This document shows positions 24,057-36,430 of a DNA stretch of 64,000 bases, piece after piece. The translations under genes and the position numbers were made by a program. Within the stretch, counting starts at the first letter, position 1; each line of letters opens with the position of its first letter. Source of the stretch: Platynereis dumerilii (taxonomy: Eukaryota > Annelida > Polychaeta > Phyllodocida > Nereididae); assembly GCA_026936325.1 (NCBI GenBank), contig JAPTHN010000109.1, forward strand, positions 124,001 through 188,000, in the 5' to 3' direction. The notes beneath the pieces are model-generated. The model did not search any database. It worked only from the letters and a program-made list of their open reading frames with translations, and was not told the origin of the DNA.

Positions 24057-26466
24057 TATAATTTCTTTCTGCAGTTCTGCAGTTCTGCAGTTCTGCAGAA
24101 AAAAATTGCAGAATTCTGCAGTTTCCAAAAAAAGTGCAGAATTCTGCAGTTCTGCAAAAAAACTGCAGAATTCTGCAGTTTCCAAAGGAATTGCAGAATT
24201 CTGCAAAAAAAGTGCAGAATTCTGCAGTTCTGCAAAAAAACTGCAGAATTCTGCAGTTTCCAAAGGAAACTGAAGAATTCTGCAATTCTGCAATAAATTC
24301 TGCAGTTTGGGAGGAAATTGCAGAATTCTGCAATTCTGCAATACATTCTGCAGTTTGGGAGGAAATTGCAGAATTCTGCAATTCTGCAATAAATTCTGCA
24401 GTTTGGGAGGAAATTGCAGAATTCTGCAATTCTGCAATAAATTCTGCAGTTTTTCAGCTCCATGCAGTATTTTTTGTAAACCTCTGGTATTTAATCCAGC
24501 TTATCGATTGCAATGCATCTGCTAAGTTCAGACCTCTTCGACAAGGGTCTTGCCACTACCCAGTTTCAAATAAACCTGCAGAATTCTGCAATTCTGCAAT
24601 AAATTCTGCAGTTTGGCAGGAAACTGCAGAATTCTGCAATTCTGCAATAAATTCTGCAGTTTGGGAGTGAAATTGCAGAATTCTGCAATTCTGCAATAAA
24701 TTCTGCAGTTTGGGAGTGAAATTGCAGAATTCTGCAATTCTGCAATAAATTCTGCAGTTTGGGAGGAAACTGCAGAATTCTGCAATTCTGCAATAAATTC
24801 TGCAGTTTGGGAGGAAACTGCAGAATTCTGCAATTCTGCAATAAATTCTGCAGTTTGGGAGTGAAATTGCAGAATAAATTCTGCAGTTTGGGAGTGAAAT
24901 TGTAGAATTCTGCAATTCTGCAATAAATTCTGCAGTTTGGCAGGAAACTGCAGAATTCTGCAATTCTGCAATAAATTCTGCAGAACAAATTTATTGCAGA
25001 ATTCATGCAGTATTTGTGAACCTCTGGTACAAGGGACTAAGTCTTGTCATTACCCAGGAAACGTTGGTTGGGGGGGGGGGTAGCAGTTCTGGGGTCGAGT
25101 TGGGGGGGCTGCTTCAAAATAAACCTCTATGCATGCCTCTATGGACGTTTTGACACTCTGCTCGGCCAATTCTCAACCAAATTTCACTCTGAAAAAATTG
25201 GTGGATACCCTGCAACCAGGTCTATTTACTACAGTTGTCAGTCTTTGTCTGTCGTTGTTTCTTTTTGCCGTACGGCACTTTTTTCGGCGATCGGTAAGCT
25301 CGCAAAAATGTCATTTTACAAACTGCTGCATCAAAATAAACCTCTAGGACATTTTGCCACCCTGTTCGGCTAATTCTCAACCAAATTTCACTCTGAAAAA
25401 AGTGGTGGATACCCTGCAACCAGGTCTATTTACTACAGTTGTCAGTCTTTGTCCGTCGTTGTTTCTTTTTGCCGTACGGCACTTTTTTCGGCAATCGGTC
25501 AGCTCGCAAAATGCATTTTTGCGAGTTGACCGATCGCCGAAAAACGTGTCGTACGGAAAAAAGAAACAACAACAGACAAACACTGTCAACTTCAGTCAAT
25601 AGACCTGGTTGCAGGGTACCCGCAACGTTTTTCAGAGTGAAATTTGATGGAGAATTGGCCGAGCAGAGTGGTAAAACGATGACTAATCCACAAGAAAACA
25701 AAACATGCAAGTGCTGCTCCCTACAAGAGTGGCGACCTGGGAGAATGGACAGCAAAAGAAGAAGAAGAAGAAGAAGTCCATAGCAGTTCACTTTGAACGA
25801 GCATCAAAACCCCAGACCTCCCACCCGACCCCCAAACCGCTACTCCTCCCCCCCCCCCACAACCAACGTTTCCTGGGTAGTGGCAAGACCCTTGTCGAAG
25901 AGGTCTGAACTTAGCAGATGCATTGCAAATGATAAGCTGGATTAAATACCAGAGGTTCACAAATACTGCATGGAGCTGCAGAACTGCAGAATTTATTGCA
26001 GAATTGCAGAATTCTGAAGTTTCCTGCCAAACTGCAGAATTTATTGCAGAATTGCAGAATTCTGCAATTTCACTCCCAAACTGCAGAATTTATTGCAGAA
26101 TTGCAGAATTCTGCAATTTCCTTCCAAACTGCAGAATTTATTGCAGAATTGCAGAATTCTGCAGTTTCACTCCCAAACTGCAGAATTTATTGCAGAATTG
26201 CAGAATTCTGCAATTTCCTTCCAAACTGCAGAATTTATTGCAGAATTGCAGAATTCTGCAGTTTCACTCCCAAACTGCAGAATTTATTGCAGAATTGCAG
26301 AATTCTGCAATTTCCTTCCAAACTGCAGAATTTATTGCAGAATTGCAGAATTCTGCAGTTTCACTCCCAAACTGCAGAATTTATTGCAGAATTGCAGAAT
26401 TCTGCAATTTCCTTCCAAACTGCAGAATTCATTGCAGAATTGCAGAATTGCAGGAAGAAATTTAAA
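24057..26466. repeat. 2.4-kb fold-back with 48-bp minisatellite arms
   Basis: The arms are tandem copies of a 48-bp unit (TTCTGCAGTTTGGGAGGAAA followed by TTGCAGAATTCTGCAATTCT and GCAATAAA), left arm about 24066-25010 and right arm about 25976-26455 in inverse orientation. The left arm is split by a unique segment (about 24462-24577) whose inverse is at about 25868-25965. The middle has two direct copies of about 200 bp (25120-25310 and 25332-25510) and one inverse copy (25520-25680), meeting at a GCATTTTTGCGAG palindrome near 25516. All six frames stay open in places only because of the repeat period. It resembles Foldback-type elements. Confidence 0.85.
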
Positions 26467-27274
26467 TGTACTGCAAATCTTCGCCAAAGACCAAATACTG
26501 CCATCAAAAATGTGACAACTCTGCAGCACCAGTCACATGCATTTTTTTCTGGAGTAAGTCTTTAGATTTATAACTGTTCTATTTGACAGAAAAAACACAT
26601 TTTAAGGCTAGCGATGATCATGTACATTATATCAAGGACATCAATTAAATACAATGAGAATCTAACATTCAGACCGACTTTGTAAAAAAGACACATATAG
26701 TGGTACTTACTACTATGACCTGCACATTCACTGTGTTGATGTTAATACGAGCTTTTTTCAGAGGCTGTTTCTCATTTGAAGTTTCTTTCATATCTTCAAC
26801 ACATTATATCCTATCTTCAACTATTGTATTAGGGGCTTAGTGTCCTGTGATGCATCTTTAATGAAGAGCATCAGGACATTGAATTTCAGGCAAGTACCAG
26901 AGGTAATTTCCCATCTTCTGGCTTTGTCATGTACAAATTGCTTCATTGGTTAGCATATTTCTTAACATTTTGGAGAAGACTAAGGTTAATTTGTGGTGCA
27001 CACACAGCAAGAGGATACATGAAGCCGGTCTTGACATAGATCTTTGAAGAGACTAAGATCTCGCAGACTCTTTCGCTCACTTGCAGAGTGATGGAATTGT
27101 CTCCGTAATATCCACACTCTGAAACAATAAATGACTTAACTCATCCAATGAGTCTGATGCATCACCCCGAGAGCATTGAACTTTTACCAATCCTGATGAT
27201 AGTGATGAAGAATTCCTACATACACCCAGGTCCAGGAGCTGATGATAGTTATCTGATGGTGGGTTTTCAGCAAG

Positions 27275-27988
27275 CTATTCAGACACAAACATGACCAAAT
27301 CCTGTCTGAAACCTTCAATGAGAAGCTTTGGGAATGGGTGACTTATTCCTTGATGATATTCATTTGGGTCAAGGTTGTTCCATTGGGACTGAATCTCTTG
27401 AAGAGCGGAATTTGAGGGCCTGATGATGGTCCCATGCATTTTGCAAGGCCGCACCAGCTTACAGAAGTTCACGACCACGTATCTGCTATAAAACAAGGCA
27501 GACTCCTGTTATACAAACTGTATTTGAGCTTGTTATTTCAGAACACATACAACAAACTTGTTTTTCTATTCCCCAGTGCTTCGGTGTATCAGACACAGCA
27601 TTGGCTTGAGTCACACCTGTTCCTGTTGCAAGCTTTGGAACTGTGAGCATTTGACAAAGGCTTTGCCATGAGTCTAAAACTGGAAGACCATCAACTTTCT
27701 GGGAACCATTAAGGTCGGCCAGCAGCTTTCCATCCAAGTGTAATACTTGGGGAACTGAAGTCAAATGAATTCTTGATTGCAAAATTGGTTAGGTTATGCT
27801 CTAAAAGCTGCACTAACATCTAGAAGCACTATCAGACACACCATGATGTCAGTTCTGCTCTGATTATTTCTGTATGACCTCCTTTTGGTTTTGAAGCATA
27901 TGCATCCGGGAACAGGTTCATCAGTCAGAATCTTCAGATTCAGATTAAGTGGATCTACAGCCAAGTACTTCTTCAGTGACCTTTTCAT
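27275..27988 (-). pseudogene. Decayed hAT-like transposase
   Basis: Three broken minus-strand frames (27988-27794, 27782-27486, 27496-27275) lie in transposon order. The middle one contains HLDGKLLADLNGSQKVDGLP, then VPKLATGTG, QANAVS, a WG and SSNT followed by GVCLVL. This follows the pattern DGKLLP...RLPV...VPKL..SG..QA.AV...WG...TTASNTG...GACVLLEQ, which I recall from transposase-like proteins abundant in arthropod and cnidarian transposons. Further fragments lie at 29885-29652. Frame changes and stops interrupt the reading, so no intact enzyme is encoded. Role when intact: DNA cleavage and strand transfer at the element ends. Confidence 0.6.
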
Positions 27989-28201
27989 TGAACAGAGCTA
28001 CACTGGCTTAATACTGACTTTTGCTGATTTTGCATTAATGCATTTACAATGTACTTCATCTTGTCGTCCTTTCCTTTACCTTCTTTTCTATCCAAGACCT
28101 TATCAACACCAGCCATTGAACCTCATTGCACTTTTTCCCTTTGAGCAATCAGGAATTCTCTATTCTCAGGAGTCAGAAATTGCAATAAGAGTTGCTACAG
28201 A

Positions 28202-29443
28202 CAATCTCTAAATCGTGCCCAATTTTACAATCGGGCATGACTATTTCTCCTATTGGCAAACTATTGCGACTATTGGCAAATTATTTCTCCTTTTGGCAAA
28301 ATCTTGCCGTCTTTCCCAAAGGCACAATTTCCTATTTCTCCTTTTGGCCAACTATTCTAACTATTGGCAAACTTTGCCAATCTCCACAATTGTCTTTTCG
28401 GGCTCAGAACATTGCTATTCTAACTATTGGCACACTATTCTAACTATTGGCAAAATTAGCCAATCTCTAAATATCTTTTCGGGCCACTTAGAACATTAAC
28501 AAATAGCTAAACCGTGCCCATTCCTGCAATTATCGCCCAGTTTCGATATTAAAAAGCGGGGCACAGCAGCGGAAATCCCGAAAATGCGGGATTCGGTTTT
28601 TTGCGATTTGCGTGCCTTCTAGTAAAGATACAAACTTGATTTTTTACCATTAAATTCGGCTTGAAAATAGCTATTTTTAGATGTCATATTCATCGCCGTA
28701 GCTAGATTAGAACATTTTCGAGAATTTTTCAGGTTATATTAGTGGATTTAATCAAATCTCACTGAATTATTAATTTTCAATTTTAACGAATATTTGAACA
28801 TTTTCCAAGCTACAAACTTCTAATCTAGCTGTATGAACAAGTCTCTCCAGGACGCATCTATTGGTGTAAAATATCCAAATATCCAAGTATTCGTTAAAAG
28901 TAAAATTGAAAATTAATAATCTGAGCCTTCAATTTCGCATCTATCATTATTAGAAGTCCTTAATTCGAATTAAAGACTTCTAATAATGATAGATGCGAAA
29001 TTGACGGCTGGATTATTAATTTTCAATTTCACTTTTAACAAATGTTTGGATATTTTCAAATCTATGAACTGGTAATGTGGCTGAATGAACAAGTCTCTCC
29101 AACGACTCCAAGACGCATCTACTGGTGCAAAAATTACTCTTCTATCATTATTAGAAGTCTTTCAAATAAAAAACCGAGCCTAACTCACTTACTTCTTTGA
29201 AAAAATTGAAATCCCGTGTCCCGCGTCCCGCAAACGGGTCCCGCATATCAGAAAAGACGTGATGGGCGATAATTGCAGGATCGGGCACAGTCAATTCACT
29301 ATTTGTGAATGTTCTAAGTGGCCCGAAAAGACAGTAAATGAGCGATAATTGCAGAGATGGGCATGGTTTTTTCTCTTTGCCAATATCTAAATCAAGTCTT
29401 TTTGGCTATTTGAGATATTTGGAGATTGGCAATTTAGAGATTG
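28202..29443. mobile_element. 1.2-kb nested inverted-repeat element with central palindrome
   Basis: The ends are CAATCTCTAAAT and its inverse. Subterminal blocks (GCCCGATTGTAAAATTGGGC-like hairpin, CTTTTCGGGCCACTTAGAACA, TGCAATTATCGCCCA) occur in inverse at both sides (28203-28540 against 29260-29443). The interior is a second inverse pair around a near-perfect palindrome (28930-29003, arms CAATTTCGCATCTATCATTA and so on, centre AATTCGAATT near 28966). No clear target duplication was found. It splits the host transposase reading region, so it inserted after the hAT-like element. Confidence 0.65.
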
Positions 29444-30432
29444 ACTGACGCAAGACTCATTGCATCCCTCTTTGCACTTTTTGAAATATTAAATGAAACG
29501 GTCCTTTTTCGAAATTCGCTTTTGCGATCTTCGTTTTGCATTTTTCTTTAGGCTTGCCACTCTTCATATTTTAGTTTTTCAGCCTTCTTGATAACATCTT
29601 GACTATATCTTGTAGATATCCTTGCTCTGTTCCAAACTGCTTCAATTTTCTTTACAGTAGGAGTTGCTTCTTACCTGACAGGTTCCTTGCATAAGGTGGC
29701 GGTAGAGAAAGCAACCCGAAACTTGCTATTTCAAGTAACTTCACACCACAAATATCATATTGTATTGACAGCAAAACCGTTTTCTTGTTTTTGGGCAGAG
29801 AAACAGTGAAGAACAGCCATCTGTGTGAGTTTTGTGACAGAGAGAATTCTCTGACAAGTTTATTCACCAATCCGGAGCTCACCAATGATACAGGCCTATT
29901 GTGTCAAATCACTGCACTGCCATCAACTTCTTAGAAGTTTATTTCATCACAGTCAATTTTTGTTTTGATTGTAGATATTCTGACAGAGGAAGACAATAAT
30001 ATGTGACTAAAGTTCCTTGACTAAGGCCATGTATGGTGGATAGAGATGTTAAGAGAAACTGACACATTCTGGCTATTAGCGCCTAAATTGCTTCAAATAG
30101 GCAATTTTCAAGGCTGTTGAGCTACCTCTAAATATTAATATATTTTGATGAAACTTTTCAGACCTCATTTTTTAGCCAATTAGAGGATTTTAGGGGGGTC
30201 AGACCATGAGATTTCAAAATTTTATAAATAAGGACCACCCTACTACATGTACATGGCATTTGATGATTTAATAGTTTTGAGTCTGTGCAATATTATAACT
30301 TCTGGAAGAAAAGTTTGAACCGGATCAATCACTGGCATTTGTTGTATGTTGCATTACGACGAGTATTAAATGAAGAAGTTTTGAGAAAGCGAATTGTGAC
30401 ACCAATATAAATTGTCTTCCTGGGGTTGCATC

Positions 30433-31779
30433 CAGGGCTGTTAACAAGTACTTGAGTACTTAAGTACTTCTGTACTTAAGTACAATATCTTGAGTACTTG
30501 GAATGTACTGGGTACTGGAAGTACTGAACCCAAAAGTACTGTACTGGTACCCAGTACTTTGCAAAAAGTACTTGAAATTTTAAGTACTTTTTAAGTACAT
30601 TTAAGTACTTTCAGTAAAAAAAAAGCCAACATGACAGCTTACAAGCCATGTTGAGTGAAGTGCCAATATTTTCCAAGACAATTTGTGAATAAATGACACT
30701 TCATAATATCATAAATTTCATGTAGTCTGTAATAACTGTTACTTTATAAAAAGAATACTTTTAAATAATGAAATTTATATAACAAATAATTTATTTTGCC
30801 TCTTAGAAGATATTTATATGGAATACAGTTTCATTGGATAGTGCTAAAATATAGCAATTAGTAGCTATTAGTCAATTTGAATTTATGCTACAGAAGAACT
30901 CACACTTAAACCTGTCAAAGCAAATTAGAAATGTGATTGCAATTAGACAAGACATTACAGAGTCATTATCTGAGTAGTCCAACTATGTTGCTGAACTAGC
31001 ATCTCAGTTCTGCAGTAAATATATGATCAACATTTATATTCTTTTCATTTTAATAACAGGTAATACAACTTTGATTATAAAAAAATAATTTATCCATAAT
31101 GTATTACTTCTGTTTCACCCACTGAATTTGTTTGGTTGATCTTTGAAGAATAAATATGGCTATGATAATTATTTGAGAAATTACTTTTTTTTTCATGATG
31201 CATCACTTTGAAAGTATGCTGTATGCACTATGCATGCATAAATTCAGTAATTATTCAATCAATTTCAATGCCATCTTTTGGAGGGGTTTTCCATGTTCAT
31301 TGAGGCATGTAAGCGTGAATGCATTGGCCTATTGTCTTTAGCAAAGAAATTGGGTCACTGCATGTACCTGACCTTGTACACAGGTGTGAGATTTGCCCTC
31401 TTTACAATTGGACAGGGAACTTTCACAATATAATGTCAATGTTCATCCATTGCTTGCTTAAACAAAATCTGTGTTAATTAAATATACATTTTCTAAAACT
31501 AATTGGATCAATAAAAATAAATATTTTATTCATTAAAACAAGACAATTGCAGTCAAATAAATCAATATTTACAAGTAAAAACAACTATATGGTACAAAGA
31601 TACCCAACAACCTCATTAATTTCCTGGGTGTCTAATAAAAACCAGTGGTTAAAAATCTTATTCTGACTAGTGACTTAATTTGACAAGCATTCAAAATATC
31701 ACAGTCTGGGGCAGATCCAATACGCCCATTCTTTTACAATATTATTAATGAAGTTCCTACTTCCTATCCATCTACATTG

Positions 31780-31838
<59 letters not shown>

Positions 31839-32303
31839 GTCTATCCTATCTGTCTATCTATCTATCTATATATCTATCTATCCAGCGAAACTGTATTTCA
31901 TGAATCTCCCCATTTGCTTGCAAAAAAACATTAAGCTTTTGTCAATTTATTTAATCCATGAATTATCTCGCAAGATTTTTTAAAATACGGAATGAGTAGG
32001 CCTATAATTGCTGATAGATACAATGTAATATTGATAAAGTGAAAAATTGTATGATCAGATGATAGTATTATTATACATTAAATTTTCAAAATAAAAAGAT
32101 TTTTTGTTGTTGAAAACTGTGATTCAATGTGTGAGACATAAAAAAGTACTGGGTACTGGACTTAAGTACTTTCAAAAGTACTGGGTACTGGAATTAAGTA
32201 CAGTGATTAAAAAAGTACTGGGTACTGTACTGGGTACTGGGAACATTTGAAAAGTACTGTACTGGACTTAAGTACTTTGAAAAGTACTGATTAACAGCCC
32301 TGG
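30433..32303. mobile_element. 1.9-kb CAGGG-ended hAT-type element with AAGTACT arrays
   Basis: The ends are CAGGGCTGTTAA and its exact inverse (12 bp), flanked by the exact 8-bp duplication GTTGCATC (30425-30432 and 32304-32311). Both ends carry dense arrays of AAGTACT / GGGTACTGG words (30446-30610 and 32140-32295). The interior is AT-rich without a transposase and contains an (ATCT)n microsatellite (about 31779-31882). It is therefore non-autonomous. The CAGGG end and 8-bp duplication place it with hAT. Confidence 0.85.
31779..31882. repeat. (ATCT)n microsatellite
   Basis: An almost uninterrupted tetranucleotide run inside the AAGTACT element, with a short imperfect stretch near its right end. 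Confidence 0.95.
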
Positions 32304-32311
32304 TTGCATCA

Positions 32312-33411
32312 TGAGCGGAAGTACCAGTCATTGATAGACATGGTATATCAGGGCTTGTAGATCAATTTAATCCATCCATATACTAGCATATGGCAAGTCC
32401 AAGAAATGCCCTGGACATGCATGTTTTGATATATTTGTCACAGATTCTATCAAATTTGACAGTTGACTATGAAAAACATTATCTCAAAATTTACAGTTAT
32501 TGTTGGGTGTTGTTAGTTCAATAAGTTGCAGATTAGTATACATTTTTATCTCATGTCTAACTGCTGAAAGCACAAATAGTAACAAACAATGTATAACAGT
32601 TTGTGATCACTGCTATGGTTGTATTTTAATTGGAATTTGTCATGTGACTTTGACATAGGCTCCCACCAGTTTTGTATTTCTTTAAAATATGCAAATACTA
32701 TAAAAGAAAAAATACTTTGCATGCCAGAACATTATCAAAATATGTGTGATGTACAAGGTCAACTATTGCATTTGCACCATATTTGTGTGTTATTTGCAAA
32801 ATGGCCCTGCTCCTGCAATCTCAGAATTCGAATTGCATACGCTTGTATTGTCTATAGAGTATTATTGGTATACATGCGCGTGGGTTGCATGCTGTAAAAA
32901 TTTAAGTTTTCAAACAATTTTCTTTGTGTCAAAACAGTTTAACTTGCCATTCTGGAAGTGACACTTCCTGTAACCTTTGGAGAGCCTCACAGAAGGTTGA
33001 AACACTAATAGCTTTGTATCGATTTGTGAGGTATCATTCCCTTCTGTCAACAGTTATTTCACCAATTGGCAACTCTGCACAGAAAAGGTGTGTCCCTTAA
33101 CAACTTAGTGGATCATATAACTCAGATGTCAATTGCCTCACACCTTATAGCCATAAACCTGTAGGTGGTGACTCCTTGAGTGACAAGAGTCAAAGCCACT
33201 GCTGACAATGCAAGCCATAAACACTGCAGGGGACTTTCCACACAAGTGTACACGGGCTATTAAAGATCAGGAAAACATGCAATGAGGTCTAGGGACACTA
33301 TTGAATAGAAAGGGAAACTAAGACTAGGCTTCTTTTAAAAGTTTGATCTTCTGATGGCACTATTGCCACTAAGGAAAACTGATTCAATTTTAACTTACAT
33401 AATTGATAAAT
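32312..33411. other. Non-coding stretch
   Basis: No exon or element is recognised. Confidence 0.4.
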
Positions 33412-33452
33412 TTTTCTATCTATCTATTTATATATCTATATATCTATCTCTT

Positions 33453-33499
<47 letters not shown>

Positions 33500-33526
33500 A
33501 TCTTTCTATCTATCTATATATCTTTT
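33412..33526. repeat. (TATC)n microsatellite
   Basis: A tetranucleotide run with scattered TTTC and TATA interruptions. Confidence 0.95.
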
Positions 33527-36085
33527 TCATTAACTTTAGGGACCTCTGTTGACCTGATGACATCGGCATGTGACATGTTCAACTTACTGAGGATTCAGTT
33601 CCCATTTTTCATTAATTCCTTGATTCAGAACTTGTCCTGAGAGTCACCTCAAATTTTAATCAATCTGTTTGTGTCTAGTTATGTGGTAACCACTCTGAGA
33701 ATCATTTTTTGTGATGTCAACTGGCTAATTGTTTATTCCAAAAAAGTCAGGTGAGATGTCTACTTTGTCGGCCTTTGCAGTGTAAAAGCCGTCCGGAGTC
33801 ACTTAGGGCAATGTTGAGTTGAAGTTATTCCGAGCATTGCCATGTTCTGAGTTTAATCATTTACAGTGAAACATATTGAGACAGCGTTAGAGTGTATACT
33901 ATTGATTGTTCATTTCTCTAGTGACCTATATTTTTTGTACAATGATTGTTTGAAAGCCATGGAGATAATGCAATGCATGGAACCCTTCAACACAGCCAGT
34001 TATTCAGAAATCCAGACAGATTAGTTCTTGCAAATGATCATATGGGCAATAGCTGATGTACAATGTATGAAACCAATAAAAATAGTTGAATTTGAAAAAG
34101 TTTATGGAGTGAAATCAAGACAAACACAAAAAAACAAAAATGTGTTTTCTTGAAGTGTTTGGTCAATATAGGTTAAATTCAGGCTCAAAGCAAGATGAAG
34201 CTGCAACAGGGGAATTCACAGTTGAGTATTATTACACTCACCAATGTCTTCACATGAAATTTTGTGAGATTCTGTATGAAAATGTCAGATTCCTGTTTGC
34301 CTGCCTGGTCCTTGTGTCATAGAGATCTGTTATTTAAGAAGGTGGAACATATGACAAAAACATTTGGTTTCGGATTTTTGTCCAAGGCAAACAAATAGGA
34401 AAAAAAGTGGAGAGGGTGGAGAGTAAAAAAAGCAGAAAAAAGAAAATATTGGGATAGGACTTAGCTAACTCAGCAAGAGGCAGGTATAGCCTGAGGTGAA
34501 GATGGGACCAAGGTGGAGCTTCATGCATTAACTTGGTGATGACATTGCTCACATTATCATGTTGGGTTGTTCAATCTGTACTTAGGTCCTACCAAAGGTT
34601 GATGACTATTATGCTCATGGTATTTTCAATTATGTGTCCAGAAAGTGCTTGATCTTTGGAATTTTCATATGTTTCCAGTGCATAAAAATCAGCCACTTGA
34701 CTTCATATTGAGTTACCAAAAAAAATGTTAGAGCCAAGTGCAGGCCTACTTCTTTAAAGGTTTTTGTCAGATGTATGAACAGTTATTTTCAACGCTTTGA
34801 AATAAATGATGATACACTGTATACACATACTGCATATTAATATTTAAATTGTCATACAGAATATAAACAATAGGGATATATACTTATTGTTTCATATTAC
34901 TTGGATATCGATCATAATCATACATTGAGACATAATATGAGATTTTTGCACCAGGGTTCCTTTAGAATCCTTCTCCGTGTTAGAGAATCCATTGAGTTAT
35001 TTTTTCCACCAACCAGCAGTCAGAAGTGCAAGGCTGTCACGTTGGGATGGTTTGATGCAGGTGATTCCACTTAGAGATGCATACAGGTGTTTACTAGGCT
35101 TATCAGAGGCAGATATCAGGTGCTTCTCAGTCTAGCCACCTTCCCTCTCTCCCTGCCCATCTCCCACTGCAATATTATCATGTTGTTTAAATCTCAGGTG
35201 GCTGGCAAGACAAACACCCAAGAGTGGCTTATTTCCGTCCCAAAAACACAAGGCCCTTCTCTGAACACACTAATGAAATCTGAGGGATTCATGCTCAGTC
35301 TGCAAGGCTTGTTCATGACATAGGTGGTTGACTGGTTGTTGGCAATGTTAGGGCATGGCATGAATGTTTACCTATATTTTCGTCTGAAGTATAGTAAACT
35401 TATTTGTTTTGATGTCAAAAGAAAACTTTGATAATGTAATCCACATAACTTAGCTAGACTAGGCCTATAGGGGAACCTGCTTCCAGAATTGGAACAGACG
35501 GAATCTTGAACTGCAATGCTTGAATGACAAGGTAGTACAGCCAATGTTGGTACGATTGCTTTGGGTTTGGTAATTCTGGGTGAAAGAAGGCCTTTCCCTT
35601 CGCATTAACCATCATTCTGGTTGGAGTATTCAATAAAGATGTGTGCATTTTGCAGCCACAATCAAACTATAATTTGCTGATTCTCAACTTTCATTTATAT
35701 ATATAAGGTCATGTTTCCACAGATGTTTTACAGTGCATGATCAAACGAGCTCACCGAGCTTCGTTGTATTGGTAGTTGTTGCTTGGAAATTGGAATATTC
35801 CTTAAATTTGTCGAAGTTAACGTTTGGTTTGCCTCTAAGGAAGGCATCTGTTTTAGTGACTGCTTTCTTATTATCTTACCACATTTGGTGTAAAAAGATC
35901 CAAGATTTACTGAAGGGTGATAACCTTTTCCCTCTGAGCACAAAAAGTACATAATGCCTCTTTGAAGACCTGATACCTTTCCACTGAGTGGCTGCTGCCT
36001 TTAATGTGCCTTTTCTGCTGGAATAATTGAGCTGCTTCTAAAATTTGCTCTAAACTGAACATTCTTAATATGTAATCCTTGTCTT
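33527..36085. other. Non-coding stretch
   Basis: No exon is recognised. An open frame after a CTCAG near 35198 is protein-like only over about 40 codons and was not accepted. Confidence 0.4.
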
Positions 36086-36430
36086 GTGCCAGTGAGTGTC
36101 AGTTTTGAATTTCTTCCTCCTTTCTGCTAACTTTTTTTCTTCCTTACAAATGTCTGCAGTGATTTAAACCATTATATAGTTGGGCAGTTCTTATGCTATG
36201 AGACAGTTTGTGACTTAAGATACCTTTTTTTCTAAATTTGCTGTTAGTGCAATATCTGATGCTTCTGTGGACTTATTTAAGTTATTTTCCTCCTTCTTAC
36301 TTCTTTTATTGTCAACTTTTTTAAATAATTCAAACCATATATAGTTACTAACTTAGTTCGACATCTTACACCACAGAACAAGACAGGTTAGTGCTTACAG
36401 GTTTTCCTCAATTTGCTGGGAATGCAAGAC
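36086..36430. repeat. Degenerate direct duplication, about 190 bp offset
   Basis: 36110-36255 and 36285-36425 share the order TTTCTTCCTCCTT(C), TTTAAACCATTATATAGTT-like, ACAGTTTGTGACTTA / ACAAGACAGGTTAGTGCTTA, and CCT...AATTTGCTG. Strongly diverged. Confidence 0.45.

Larger units (their letters stand above)
23867..30242 (-). mobile_element. 6.4-kb hAT-like DNA transposon with nested insertions
   Basis: The ends are TAGGGTGGTCCTTAT and its inverse, inside an imperfect terminal inverted repeat of roughly 110-150 bp (23867-24010 against 30118-30242). It is flanked by the exact 8-bp duplication CTACATGT (23859-23866 and 30243-30250). Minus-strand transposase remnants lie between about 29885 and 27275. 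A fold-back minisatellite (24057-26466) and a second palindromic element (28202-29443) lie inside. An 8-bp duplication fits hAT. The exact duplication suggests a moderate age, yet the transposase has many breaks, so this copy is inactive. Confidence 0.85.

Noticed and set aside
23978-26565. Many long open frames of the type QNCRILQF / LQNSAISSQTAEFIAE on both strands
   Set aside because: They are translations of the 48-bp minisatellite, whose period is a multiple of three; several frames on both strands stay open at once, so this is not a protein gene.
35198-35323. Plus-strand exon after CTCAG
   Set aside because: About 40 codons, no donor or recognisable family, and the pyrimidine tract is inconsistent.
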